From Acidobacteriaceae bacterium (GTDB lineage Bacteria; Acidobacteriota; Terriglobia; Terriglobales; Acidobacteriaceae): DNA of 34,737 nucleotides. A program made the position numbers and the translations under genes. The notes beneath the pieces were generated by a model. The model was not told the DNA's origin, did not search any database, and was given only the letters and a program-made list of their open reading frames with translations. The first letter of the stretch is position 1, and every line of letters begins with the position of its first letter. The stretch covers positions 1 through 34,737 of the forward strand of contig PLOG01000103.1 of assembly GCA_003142935.1 (NCBI GenBank), in the 5' to 3' direction. Shown here in pieces: positions 25,873 through 34,735 of this stretch.

Positions 25873-27192
25873 ATGAATCAGCGGTTAGCACTCTCCGTCG
25901 TTGCGGCCTCGTCTTGCGGCTTGCTATTCGGTTACGATATCGGCGCAATCTCCAGCGCAACACTGGGGTTGAGAGCGCAATTCATGCTTTCACCTTTTGC
26001 GCTCGGCGTGGCCATGTCATCTGCTCTTTTCGGGACCATTCTGGGTTCGATCTCCGCTGGATTTATAGCCGATTCAATCGATCGGCGCAAGACTTTGTTT
26101 CTCTCCGCGTTTCTGTATTGCCTTGCATCGTTCGGAACTGCCTTTGCGTCCAGCTTCATACAGTTTGCAGCCTTTCGTTTTGGGTGCGGTGTTGCAATCG
26201 GTCTCATCTCGGTGGCCTCACCTCTATATCTCGCTGAGATTGCTCCGTCTCATTGGCGGGGGCGCGTTGTAGGCAGTTTCCAATTAAATGTCAGCGTCGG
26301 TGTAGTGCTCGCCTTTGGTCTGGGCTTCGCATTTTCTAACCATTTCGCGCTCGGCGTGGCGTGGCGATGGTCTTTTGTCGCTGGCGCGGTGTTTGCGCTT
26401 CTGTGCGGGACAATTCTCTGGCGGGCCTCTCAAAGCCCACGCTGGCTTGCCCTCAAGGGCCGCCCCGCCGAGGTGGGTACAACTCTGAAAGCTTTGGGGT
26501 CCGCCGATCCCGATGCCGATTGTGCCCGCCTTGCCGCGTCACTTGAAGAGTTCAGGGCTTCACAGTACTCGACACTGTTCTCGCGGCAGTATGCTCGGCC
26601 AATTCTCCTGGCTGCCAGCATTGCCATTTTTAATCAGCTTACAGGGGTCAACGTGCTGCTTTACTATATCCTCGATGTTTTTTCTGAACTCGGCTCGGGG
26701 CGTTTGAACGGGCGAAGAGACGCATTCTTGATGGCCGCATTTAGCCTTCTGGTGACCACGATCGCTGTAGGCATCATCGATAAGGTCGGCCGCAAACCGC
26801 TTCTGCTAACCGGATCAGCGGGCATGGGTGCTTGCCTCCTCGCATTGCCTGCGATTCGGTACATGGGCTGGCCCGCTGAGTCCGTAGTCGTCATTTTGAT
26901 GTGCTACAACGTGTTCTTTGGCTTTTCCCAAGGCGCGGTCGTCTGGGTATATCTTAGCGAGTTATTTCCCCTGCCGGTCCGTGCCCGTGGGCAAAGCTTC
27001 GGAAGTTCCGTGCATTGGGTGGCCAACGCCATCATTATCGGGTCTTTCCCTGCGATCGCAAGGAGCCTGGGTGGGAAAGCATTCGCTGGCCTCGCCGCGA
27101 TGATGGTCATACAGTTCTTCGTGATTTTATTTGTCTATCCAGAAACGAAGCGCGCCAGTCTGGAATCATTAGCTTCCAGGATCGGCAATTAG
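25873..27192 (+). CDS. Sugar porter family MFS transporter
   Basis: The start is probably ATG 25873 (439 residues), because the protein then begins MNQRLALSVVAASSCGLLFG, the normal first helix; an ATG at 25837 has its purine-rich stretch directly abutting and is unlikely. About 12 membrane helices are seen. Sugar-porter motifs are FGYDIGAISSA, ADSIDRRKTLF (loop 2-3), GVAIGLISVASPLYLAEIAP, NQLTGVNVLLYYI, DKVGRKPLLLTG (loop 8-9) and the terminal PETKRASLE. It would import a monosaccharide by proton symport. It is 55 bases upstream of the LacI gene and probably co-transcribed with it. Confidence 0.92.
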   Translation: MNQRLALSVVAASSCGLLFGYDIGAISSATLGLRAQFMLSPFALGVAMSSALFGTILGSISAGFIADSIDRRKTLFLSAFLYCLASFGTAFASSFIQFAAFRFGCGVAIGLISVASPLYLAEIAPSHWRGRVVGSFQLNVSVGVVLAFGLGFAFSNHFALGVAWRWSFVAGAVFALLCGTILWRASQSPRWLALKGRPAEVGTTLKALGSADPDADCARLAASLEEFRASQYSTLFSRQYARPILLAASIAIFNQLTGVNVLLYYILDVFSELGSGRLNGRRDAFLMAAFSLLVTTIAVGIIDKVGRKPLLLTGSAGMGACLLALPAIRYMGWPAESVVVILMCYNVFFGFSQGAVVWVYLSELFPLPVRARGQSFGSSVHWVANAIIIGSFPAIARSLGGKAFAGLAAMMVIQFFVILFVYPETKRASLESLASRIGN

Positions 27193-27247
27193 CCGCTGAC
27201 GAGAGAGAATGGATAGACAGGCAGTCAGAAAGGGCAAAGATTAGAAA

Positions 27248-28273
27248 ATGAAAACGAAAAGCGATTCAATAACTTTGGTCGATGTAGCACGATTGGCTGG
27301 CGTATCGCTGAAGACAGCTTCACGCGCCCTGAATGACTCTCCTGAGCTTCGTCCTGAGACCGGCGCCCGCGTGCTCAAAGCCATGGAACAACTAGGCTAT
27401 CAACCGAACGAATTGGCCAGGGGATTGAAGGCGAAACGTTCGGCTGCGATCGCGATGATCGTTCCTAATCTGGCTGACCCCTTTACAGCAGCCGCTGTGC
27501 AGGCTGTCCAGGACGTAGCTCGAGAGACCGGACACGCAGTTATTCTCGCCAGCTCTGGTGGAGATGCTGCTCTCGAAGAAGCGGAACTTCAGATAATGCT
27601 CAGACGACAGATCGATGGCGTCGTCCTGATGGCGGCAAGCAGCGGCAAGAGCAACCTCAAGCTACTGCTGGCAAGGAATGTGCCGATCGTTGTTTTTGAC
27701 GAGCCTCTTCGAGGTGAAGAGGTGGATACCATTACTGTGACCAACCGCAAGTCAGCCCGCGGAGCCACCGAGCATCTACTCGCGCATGGCTACAAGCGGA
27801 TTCTTGCCGTGGGTGCACGCCCACATTTGTATACTTGCTCGGAACGTGTCGCAGGATATCGATCTGCGGTAAAGAGCGCGGGAGCAGAACCGATCGAATT
27901 GTTGGTTCAGCATGAGAGCGATCTGACTCCAGAGCTTCTTTCGCCATTCCTATCCGGTCCCAACCGTGTCGAGGCTATTTTTACTCTCAACTGGGTTTGC
28001 ACTATGCGTGTTTTGCGCGCGCTCAACGCAGCGAAAAAGAAGATATTGACGGACTTTCCACTCGTTTCGTTCGACGATTTCGAGCTTGCCGAAATGATTC
28101 CGCCGGGCCTGACTGTGGTGCGGCAGCCAGCGCATGAACTGGGACACCAGGCAGCCAAGGTACTATTCGAGCGAATGTCGGAGACTAAAAGACAACCGGC
28201 GCGGAAGATCGTCCTTGGTACTGAATTCATCGTTCGCGGATCCTGTGGATGCAAGCCAAAGGCTTGGGAATAA
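27248..28273 (+). CDS. LacI-family transcriptional regulator
   Basis: The product is 341 residues. The N-terminal helix-turn-helix is ITLVDVARLAGVSLKTASRA followed by LNDSPELRPETGARVLKAM and the hinge LGYQPNELARGLKAKRS. Residues about 65-335 are the periplasmic-binding-protein-like sensor with IAMIVPNLADPFTAA, LQIMLRRQIDGVVLMA, VPIVVFDEPL, GATEHLLAHGYKRI, FDDFELAEMIPPGLTVVRQP and IVLGTEFIVRGSCG. It probably represses the GH125, receptor and GH92 promoters by binding the TGACAACGATGTCA sites and releases them on sugar binding; the link is inference from position and shared operators. No copy of that site is seen before its own unit. Confidence 0.93.
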   Translation: MKTKSDSITLVDVARLAGVSLKTASRALNDSPELRPETGARVLKAMEQLGYQPNELARGLKAKRSAAIAMIVPNLADPFTAAAVQAVQDVARETGHAVILASSGGDAALEEAELQIMLRRQIDGVVLMAASSGKSNLKLLLARNVPIVVFDEPLRGEEVDTITVTNRKSARGATEHLLAHGYKRILAVGARPHLYTCSERVAGYRSAVKSAGAEPIELLVQHESDLTPELLSPFLSGPNRVEAIFTLNWVCTMRVLRALNAAKKKILTDFPLVSFDDFELAEMIPPGLTVVRQPAHELGHQAAKVLFERMSETKRQPARKIVLGTEFIVRGSCGCKPKAWE

Positions 28274-28300
28274 TGCGCATTTTCACTCCGAAGGGTTAGT

Positions 28301-28327
28301 TTCGTCGGTGAATTGGTACCCGACGAA
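28301..28327. terminator. Weak hairpin between convergent LacI and GH92 genes
   Basis: TTCGTCGG (28301-28308) pairs with CCGACGAA (28320-28327) across an 11-base loop, 28 bases after the LacI stop. No T-run follows on either strand, so terminator function is uncertain. Confidence 0.35.
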
Positions 28328-28442
28328 CGCTTCCCCGACAGCCAGATCAAGACTCTGGAGAAGTTGAATTAAGGATTCTCCCTTGTATCGCCGGAGCAAA
28401 GCCAGATTATTCTGTACTTCGTGGCAATGGCGACCTTCTTCA

Positions 28443-30623
28443 TTACTTGGCCGTAATAACGAGATCCTTCCCCTTAAGTAGCTCATGATGGGAGATAAAA
28501 TACCCATTAACCTTTTGCCCAGCGTAGGTGATGTCAGTAATTTTCTCACCAGAGTTTCTTTTTATGATGGTCAAAGAATTCCCGCTACTCATCCTGATAA
28601 CTACCTTGTCAAATAGCGGCACTGTCACGATATATTTCGGGTCGGCCGGAGAATAGGTGTAGAGGCCGATCGCATTGAACACATACCATGAGGACATTTC
28701 GCCCGCGTCGTCCATGCCGCTCAACGCCAGACCGTCCCTGCCCATACCGTAGAAGCGATCCATAATCGTGTTCAGAATCGCCTGTGACTTCTCCTGCTTG
28801 CCCACGAAGTAATAGAGGTAAGCGAAGCCGTGGTCCGGCTGATTGCCCTGGCAATACTGTCCGATGAAACTGTTGATATTCATCGCTATGTAATTTGGAT
28901 TCCAGGGAATGGTGAAGAATCGGTCGAGCTGTCTCTCAAAATCAGCTTTGCTCTTGTAGAGGCCGATCAGGCCCTCCGTATCATGTGGGGCAAAGAAGGA
29001 CGACTGCCACGCATTCGCCTCGCGATACATATATTCGTAGTAAGGAAACTCGGGATTGAAGTTCTTGACCCAATCGCCGTTCTCCAGACGGCCGCACATG
29101 AGACCGGTCGATGGATCGAACATATTCTTGTAGTTCTCTGAACGCTTCATCAGCATCGCGTAGTTCTGATCGTCCTTCAGTTCCTTGGCCAGCAGGGCGA
29201 CGGCGTAATCGTCGTAGGCGTATTCCAGCGTCTTGGTCACCCCCGCGTTGCCCTTCGTCTCCACACCCGGATTTGCCACGTCGGGATCGGAGATGAAGCC
29301 CTTGGTTATGTACTCCTTGATAAAGGGCCGCGTGCCGCCTTCCACCGTCGCATTGCGCAGCAGTAACCGATAAGCATCCTTCACGTCGAAGCCATGCAGC
29401 CCGCGCAGATACGAACCGGCAATGAAGGCCGCCGCGTGATCGCCATGGAAGAAAGTCGGGATAAAGCCGGTCTTGTCGCCACGGTCAATCAGCGAACGAA
29501 TCACGTCCGTGGCCACGTCCGGCGAGAGCATTCCTAGCAACACCAGTTTGTTCCGGTAATCGTCCCACAGCGAAGGCAGCGTGTAATATTGGAAGTCCGC
29601 CTTGACGACATTGCCCTTCTCGTCGGTATATTCGCCGTTCACGTCGCTGCGCAGGGCTGGCCACAGGAACGAGCGATAGAGGCACGAATAGAAGAGCCTC
29701 TTCTGCCGCTCCGTGCCGCCGCTAACCTTGATCTTCCCCAGCAGCTTTTCCCACGTGGCATCGGCCTCGGCCTTCACCGTCTCGAAGCTCTTCGCGCCCA
29801 GTTCCTTTTTCAAATTCTCCTTGGCGTTTTCCGTGCTCACGAAGGATAATCCGATGCGAATCTCCACCGGCTTCGATCCAGTTTCGAAGTCCACCACCGG
29901 CAGCTCCGCCTTGCTCCCCTTCAGGCGCTCAATTTGTTGAATACCGTAGTTCGAGACGGCGTAGAAATAGATCTTCTCGCTGAATCTCTGGTAGCCCTTG
30001 AAAGCATGGTCGCCGTCCTGCTCCATCTGCCAATCGCGAATCCGTTCGTTGGAGACAGCCATGTTCACCACCAGCTTCTTCGCTGCGCGAGCGTCCTGGT
30101 AGGTGTACCGGTGGAAGCCTGTGCGCAAGGTCGAGGTCAACTCGGCATTAATGTTGTAGCGCTCGAGTTGCACCTGATAGTAGCCAGGATGCGCCGACTC
30201 CGTCGCGTGGTCGAAGGTGGAGGCAAAGTCGTCCGGGTTCACCTCCCCGCTCACAGGCAGGATCGGAATATTGCACAAGTTCCAGTGGCCCTTGTTTGTG
30301 TGCGCAAAAGCGTAGATTTTCGGGTTCTCGTATTCATAGCCGGCGCCGCTGCCGAATTTGGTGATCGGGCTCAGTTGCACCATGGCGTTGGGCACCGATG
30401 ACCCCGGAAAAACCAATCCTGCCCACACGCGCCAAGGCGGCTTGAATCCGATTTCTGCCGGGTCGGTCAGAGGCGCGGTGCCCAGAAAGGGATTGACGTA
30501 GCTCGTGAGCCTCTGTTCAGTACCAGTTGTTGTGATTTGAAGAACGGAGCCGAGACGCTTGGAAAGAGGAGCGAACACAGCCAGACCGTACATGCCTTCA
30601 AAGGTGAATTCCCGCCGATTCAT
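28443..30623 (-). CDS. GH92 alpha-mannosidase
   Basis: The start is ATG 30623, preceded by CAGGGAG five bases upstream; the longer upstream frame has none. The product is 726 residues. The leader NRREFTFEGMYGLAVFAPLS is Tat-like. The N-terminal beta-sandwich starts SYVNPFLGTA and contains GAGYEYENPKIYAFAHTNKG. The catalytic (alpha/alpha)6 part shows SLWDDYRNKLVLL, YREANAWQSSFFAPHD (acidic site), GNQPDHGFAYLYYF and the family signature DDAGEMSSWYVFNAIGLYTY followed by PLFDKVVI. GH92 enzymes are calcium-dependent exo-alpha-mannosidases, mostly on alpha-1,2 or alpha-1,3 links. With GH125 it could strip both branches and backbone of mannan or N-glycan. The promoter carries the shared LacI-type operator. 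Confidence 0.95.
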   Translation of the reverse strand: MNRREFTFEGMYGLAVFAPLSKRLGSVLQITTTGTEQRLTSYVNPFLGTAPLTDPAEIGFKPPWRVWAGLVFPGSSVPNAMVQLSPITKFGSGAGYEYENPKIYAFAHTNKGHWNLCNIPILPVSGEVNPDDFASTFDHATESAHPGYYQVQLERYNINAELTSTLRTGFHRYTYQDARAAKKLVVNMAVSNERIRDWQMEQDGDHAFKGYQRFSEKIYFYAVSNYGIQQIERLKGSKAELPVVDFETGSKPVEIRIGLSFVSTENAKENLKKELGAKSFETVKAEADATWEKLLGKIKVSGGTERQKRLFYSCLYRSFLWPALRSDVNGEYTDEKGNVVKADFQYYTLPSLWDDYRNKLVLLGMLSPDVATDVIRSLIDRGDKTGFIPTFFHGDHAAAFIAGSYLRGLHGFDVKDAYRLLLRNATVEGGTRPFIKEYITKGFISDPDVANPGVETKGNAGVTKTLEYAYDDYAVALLAKELKDDQNYAMLMKRSENYKNMFDPSTGLMCGRLENGDWVKNFNPEFPYYEYMYREANAWQSSFFAPHDTEGLIGLYKSKADFERQLDRFFTIPWNPNYIAMNINSFIGQYCQGNQPDHGFAYLYYFVGKQEKSQAILNTIMDRFYGMGRDGLALSGMDDAGEMSSWYVFNAIGLYTYSPADPKYIVTVPLFDKVVIRMSSGNSLTIIKRNSGEKITDITYAGQKVNGYFISHHELLKGKDLVITAK

Positions 30624-30830
30624 CGATTCTCCCTGCCGCATCGCAACTCTTGTCGAATGCGGAAAGACTGCGTCCTGAACGGGAGTGCGCCCATGTCGCC
30701 GTCCCGGGGGCGCAGAGGTTATTTTTGCCAATCGTGGATACGGCAACCAGGACGCTCCCGGACTGAAACCAGTGGTACTGGCAATCTCATTCCTGCCACG
30801 AACCATTCGCAGCGCTGTCAATTTGAAGAG

Positions 30831-30859
30831 AGTATACATCCAAAAACGGTCTATGACAA
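30831..30859 (-). promoter_or_regulatory. Promoter of GH92 overlapping operator C
   Basis: On the minus strand TTGTCA (30859-30854) and TATACT (30836-30831) are separated by 17 bases, a near-consensus vegetative promoter. The -35 box lies inside operator C. The transcript would have a leader of roughly 200 bases before the ATG at 30623. Confidence 0.7.
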
Positions 30860-30867
30860 CGATGTCA
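30854..30867. promoter_or_regulatory. LacI-type operator, site C
   Basis: TGACAACGATGTCA is the exact reverse complement of site B in the TBDT/GH125 intergenic region. It overlaps the -35 of the GH92 promoter. Confidence 0.75.
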
Positions 30868-31157
30868 CTCCGTGCATTGATTCACCCTTATTGTTTCGTC
30901 CTCGTCGGCTCTTCCGAGACCCGTATCGAGATGCGAACGGCGCCAGCATCGGCGCCGACTACGATAGACGCTGCTTCAAGCGATCATCCGCAGCAGCATC
31001 CCTGGCCTTACACTCGATAGCCGGGAGCGCACGAATACGTTCGACTGTCTCGTGCGCAATCTGCGGCGCACACTTCTCCGCATCGATGATTTTCCTCTTC
31101 GTGCGTGCCCAACACCCAGCACGTGTAATTACATTGCCGACGACATTATCAAGCAAA
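30868..31157. other. Region between the GH92 promoter and the GH2 remnant
   Basis: No supported gene, RNA or repeat was seen. Open frames here lack motifs and binding sites. Confidence 0.4.
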
Positions 31158-31968
31158 TCAAACAATTTGAGTTGCAGTCTGCTGCATTTGGAATTCAACC
31201 GTCTGCGCGCCGAGATGCGGGTGACGCGCAATAAGGATGACCTTTCCAGACTGTTCGGTAGCGCGAATCCAAATCGCCGATGCCCCCCACCAAGGCCATT
31301 GGATTATCCCCGATGATTACCGCTGGGCCACGGAGTTCGAAACGAATGGCGTCAGATGCGAAAGGCCTGACCGCATCGAATTCGTCGGTGACACGTAGGA
31401 CCACTCGCGTTGTATCTGCGCCGTCGGCTACCAATTCGGTATCGTCAGGTAGGAGCAGGAACTTCTGGTCCACATCCTTTCCCGAGAATGTACGTGAGAT
31501 CGCAAGCTTTCCAGCGATGTAGCCCTCGATTCTCATATCGCCCCAGTGCTGCAGATGTTTTTCAAGGTCGACAGTAAATGGGGGGTACTTAAGATGGGCA
31601 AATTGCGCGCGAACTGGCTCGGCTTCGAGGGCGAATGCTCCATCGATATAAACTTTGAGTTTGTCGCAACTGGAGCAGATGACTCCGTTGCTAAAGGCCT
31701 GATTAACATCTCCGCGTGACCAGTGAAATGCTGGCGCAAGCACAACTTCCTCGGAAGGGTCACACTGTGACCGATAGAAGCCCGCAGCCGGTTTGGGCTC
31801 ACGGAAAATGTCCGATATACCGTGATAGCAAATGCGATCGCCCGATCCGAAACCTGCGTGCGTGTTGTAATCAAAGGCGCTCCAGCCGATGCCGCCAGCA
31901 AACTTCGGATTCGACATGAGCTGATCGTGTTCGGCCGCCCGCCCGCTCCTTGGTGGACGCTGGATCAT
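31158..31968 (-). pseudogene. GH2 beta-galactosidase, C-terminal remnant with a frameshift
   Basis: The minus strand reads RAAEHDQLMSNPKFAGGIGW, SAFDYNTHAGFGSGDRICYH, GISDIFREPKPAAGFYRSQ and APAFHWSRGD, the end of a GH2 barrel, then a C-terminal beta domain (LPDDTELVADGADTTRVVLR, FELRGPAVIIGDNP, LVGGIG). Near 31270-31278 the frame shifts; the next frame resumes IWIRATEQSGKVILIARHPH, LGAQTVEFQMQQTATQIV and stops at 31158. The N-terminal roughly two thirds, including the catalytic acid and nucleophile, is absent upstream of 31968. The gene is therefore dead as a beta-galactosidase. The intact GH35-like gene at 24 kb may have replaced its function. Confidence 0.85.
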
Positions 31969-32522
31969 CTGCTCGGGCCGCTCGAGGGACTATGGAACGC
32001 AGGCCACGTAAGCGTGACGCGCCGTAATCGCCGTGAGCTGTGCGTACTGGAGACGGCATATGCGGGCAGTTTGATCATCCATCACGTGGTGTTCGCGATC
32101 CCACAGCAGCCTGACGATAAGAGCAAGCCGAAGCCCGCGCCGCTTAGCTGGAAGTTGACGGCGAGCCAGCTCGCCTGGATTTCCTCGGTGGCGCATGGGG
32201 ACCGGTCGACTGCAACGGACCTAGCGGTTGAGAATGCAATCGATTGGGTGGCGAAGGCAGAGACGTCCACGCCCTCGTCTGAAGTGTGTTCCGTCGCTAA
32301 TGCGCCTCCGCAGTGATGGGCCCACTTCGCGTCTCGCGTGAAGATATTGATCGACCCGACGAAATCCGGACCAATTGAGAGGTTAGTATTCAGCCGAAAC
32401 TCGCTTTTGAAAAGGCCAAATAATCCGTTTCTCGACAAGAGATTCGGTGCGTGGGAATCGGTTTGACTTTGAAGCTGTTTAAGGGCAGAGGGCCTTGGGC
32501 ATCGCCAAGCGGTAGATGCGAT
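31969..32522. other. Gene-poor stretch upstream of the GH2 remnant
   Basis: Long open frames are present on both strands (plus 31822-32316, minus 32082-32621) but match no family I recognise and have no leader or binding site. A minus-strand segment (SEFRLNTNLSIGPDFVGSIN) is protein-like and might be another decayed gene. No GH2 N-terminal motif is visible. Confidence 0.35.
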
Positions 32523-32770
32523 ACCGAAGGCCGTATCAGGGAATTGCTTTTCCCTGATATGGGGGTGATATTTCCCTGTTCGGTGCAAGTTGAAGTTTGC
32601 GATTACATCGAAGTAAACCACGTGAATTCAGCACCATGTAAAGCTTCGCCTGCGATCTTATGGGGCAGAATTCACGAATTTCTCTGTATTTTTCCCTGTT
32701 AGCAGGGAATTCGGCATAGAGGATGGTTAGCAGGAGACTCCACCCACCTCCATCTAATTCATTATAAATA
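32523..32770 (+). repeat. Dispersed repeat R2 (CAGGGAA/TTCCCTG-rich), right copy
   Basis: Same modules and order as R1: GAAGGCCGTATCAGGGAA, a TTCCCTG palindrome partner, GGGGTGATATTTCCCTG TTCGG, a non-conserved centre (about 32585-32660), GGGGCAGAATTCACGAATTT, TGTATTTTTCCCTGTTAGCA GGGAATT, AGCAGGAGACTCCACCCACC and an AT-rich end with ATAAATA. It is in direct orientation to R1, about 25.7 kb away. Confidence 0.85.
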
Positions 32771-33400
32771 GTTTACATACTACTCAGGGCAGACGGAGAT
32801 CGGAGAACCTGCAAGTTTTAGTGTCCCATAAGTGTCCCATAAACGCATCTGGCTGTCCGTTATGGAAGTTAATTGCGTATCTGACATTTCCACGCAAATG
32901 CTGAGTCGATTCCCTGCAGACCTTCTTCAGACCCAATTTGTCTCTCCTCCATAGGTACAAATCAAGCCGGGCGCTCCACATTCACATCATGCAGATTCAT
33001 GGGCCCCTTCCACCAGAAGATTGGTGCTGGTAATAGATGAATGCTGCCACCCATTCCAGCACTATGCTGCCACTTGAGAACCATCCTGGTACGGAGATAA
33101 TCTGTCGCTCCGAACAGGAGGCTCCAGCCAATCCTAATCTGTTTACCGGTGAGTACCTTCCGGCTAGGGACCGGATCGGCGACAATTCACCCGCGCAGGA
33201 CAATGCCGGGATTCTTCTCGACACCGGAGCATCAAGCTTGATACGCTCTCACGATCAGGCGAACCCTCCCCGGAGGAATCCAGTTGAACTCAGCTAAACG
33301 GGCCGTCGTGTAGTTTTGCCAGTTTTCAGCCCTCGTCACAACAGGGGTTATCTCATTGTCAAAATGGGGCCTCGCTAGGGGTTGAATCTCGAGAAAGCGC
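32771..33400. other. Gene-poor stretch with short repeats before the MHS transporter
   Basis: It holds a tandem pair AGTGTCCCATA (32820-32830 and 32831-32841) and two copies of ATGCTGCCAC (33041-33050 and 33064-33073). Such short repeats can mark ends of lost mobile elements, but no transposase or integrase motif is recognisable. A minus-strand segment near 33240-33330 reads NWQNYTTARLAEFNWIPPGR and looks protein-like without an assignable family. Confidence 0.35.
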
Positions 33401-34735
33401 GTGCCAATGGAAAGTGCCGCTGGACAATTGCGCGGTAGAAGCTCTCTTCGGGGGCACCATGTTGCAGCTGCAACCATCGGAAACGCGCTCGAGTTCTACG
33501 ATTTTCTGACCTACGCATTCTTCTCGATTCAAATCGGCCACGCCTTCTTTCCAGCCCAGAGCGCATACGGTAGCTTGATGCTGTCGCTGGCGACCTTCGG
33601 AGCCGGTTTCGTCACTCGACCCATCGGTGCGTTTTTCATCGGCAATTACTCGGACCGCGCTGGTCGTCGGCCGGCTATGATGCTGTGCTTCATGCTCATC
33701 GGCTTTGCCATCGTCGGCATGGCACTCATCCCGACCTATGCCCAGATCGGCATCGCTGCACCGATTTTGGCCGTGATTGCCCGCATGTTGCAGGGCTTCT
33801 CACTGGGTGGGGAGATCGGTTCCAACACCGCTTTCCTGCTTGAAGCCGCGCCCATTGAAAAGCGCGGCCTGGTCGTCTCCTGGCAGGGTGCGAGCCAAAA
33901 CCTTGCGCTCATCGCCGGAGGATTGGTCGGTGTCCTACTGACTGCGGTACTGCCGCCCGCTGCGCTCGATGCCTATGGATGGCGAATTGCCTTTCTGATC
34001 GGTGCCGTCGCAGTGCCATTCGGCTTGTGGATGCGCACCAATCTTCCCGAGACCCTTCATGAGCCCGAACCGGTTGCCGCTACGCCAGTCTTGAAGCCGA
34101 CGCGTTTGCGTCAGGCCTGCACGCGTTGGCGCATCATTGCGCTGGGCCTGGTCATTCTGGCTTCCGGTACCATTGCCAACTATACTTTTTCCTACCTTGT
34201 CACTTATGCGCAGGCTACGTTGCACATGTCAGCCCGCGCCGGATTCATCGCTGAAACAATCGGCTATATGCTGGGCATTCCCGTCATTCTGCTCGGCGGA
34301 TTGCTGTCTGACAAGCATGGCCGTTGGGCTATTAATGTTGGGGGCAACCTCGTCTTTCTCGTGATGATCTATCCGACCTTCTCCTGGATCATCGCCGCCC
34401 GCTCCGAATTTGCGTTTATCGCCGGAATGACCGTCTTAAACGCAGTCTCGATGTTCATTTGGGGATCCTTTTATGCAGGGCTGGCAGAGAGTCTGCCCAA
34501 ATCGATTCGCGGTAGCGGGTTCGGAATTATTTATTCAGTCTCGATCGCCGCTTTTGGCGGAACGACACAACTGGTGGCAACCTGGCTGATCCATGTCACG
34601 GGCAGCGCCATGGCCCCGGCATGGTATTTGATGGGCGCCGCGGCCGTCGGCCAGATTGCGTTGATGCTAATGGCGGAGAGCGCACCGGCGCGAACTCAGC
34701 GCGCGCCCCAACTGGCCCCCCTTTTGTCGAGCTAA
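33401..34735 (+). CDS. MFS transporter, metabolite:H+ symporter (MHS) family
   Basis: The start is GTG 33401 or ATG 33407; both sit behind a modest GAGAAAG. The product is 444 residues and complete, its TAA ending two bases before the window edge. MHS hallmarks are GNALEFYDFLTYAFFSIQIG in helix 1, TFGAGFVTRPIGAFFIGNYS DRAGRRPAMM across loop 2-3, RMLQGFSLGGEIGSNTAFLLE and a second RxGR-like loop (SDKHGRWAI). About 12 membrane helices are evident. Family members import organic acids such as citrate, alpha-ketoglutarate, shikimate or aromatic acids with protons. It lies outside the repeat-bracketed segment, and no link to the glycan genes is evident. Confidence 0.9.
   Translation: MPMESAAGQLRGRSSLRGHHVAAATIGNALEFYDFLTYAFFSIQIGHAFFPAQSAYGSLMLSLATFGAGFVTRPIGAFFIGNYSDRAGRRPAMMLCFMLIGFAIVGMALIPTYAQIGIAAPILAVIARMLQGFSLGGEIGSNTAFLLEAAPIEKRGLVVSWQGASQNLALIAGGLVGVLLTAVLPPAALDAYGWRIAFLIGAVAVPFGLWMRTNLPETLHEPEPVAATPVLKPTRLRQACTRWRIIALGLVILASGTIANYTFSYLVTYAQATLHMSARAGFIAETIGYMLGIPVILLGGLLSDKHGRWAINVGGNLVFLVMIYPTFSWIIAARSEFAFIAGMTVLNAVSMFIWGSFYAGLAESLPKSIRGSGFGIIYSVSIAAFGGTTQLVATWLIHVTGSAMAPAWYLMGAAAVGQIALMLMAESAPARTQRAPQLAPLLSS

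Noticed and set aside
28283-28440. Minus-strand reading after the GH92 stop (QNNLALLRRYKGESLIQLLQ)
   Set aside because: Protein-like but without a start or binding site and only about 50 codons; not enough to call a remnant.
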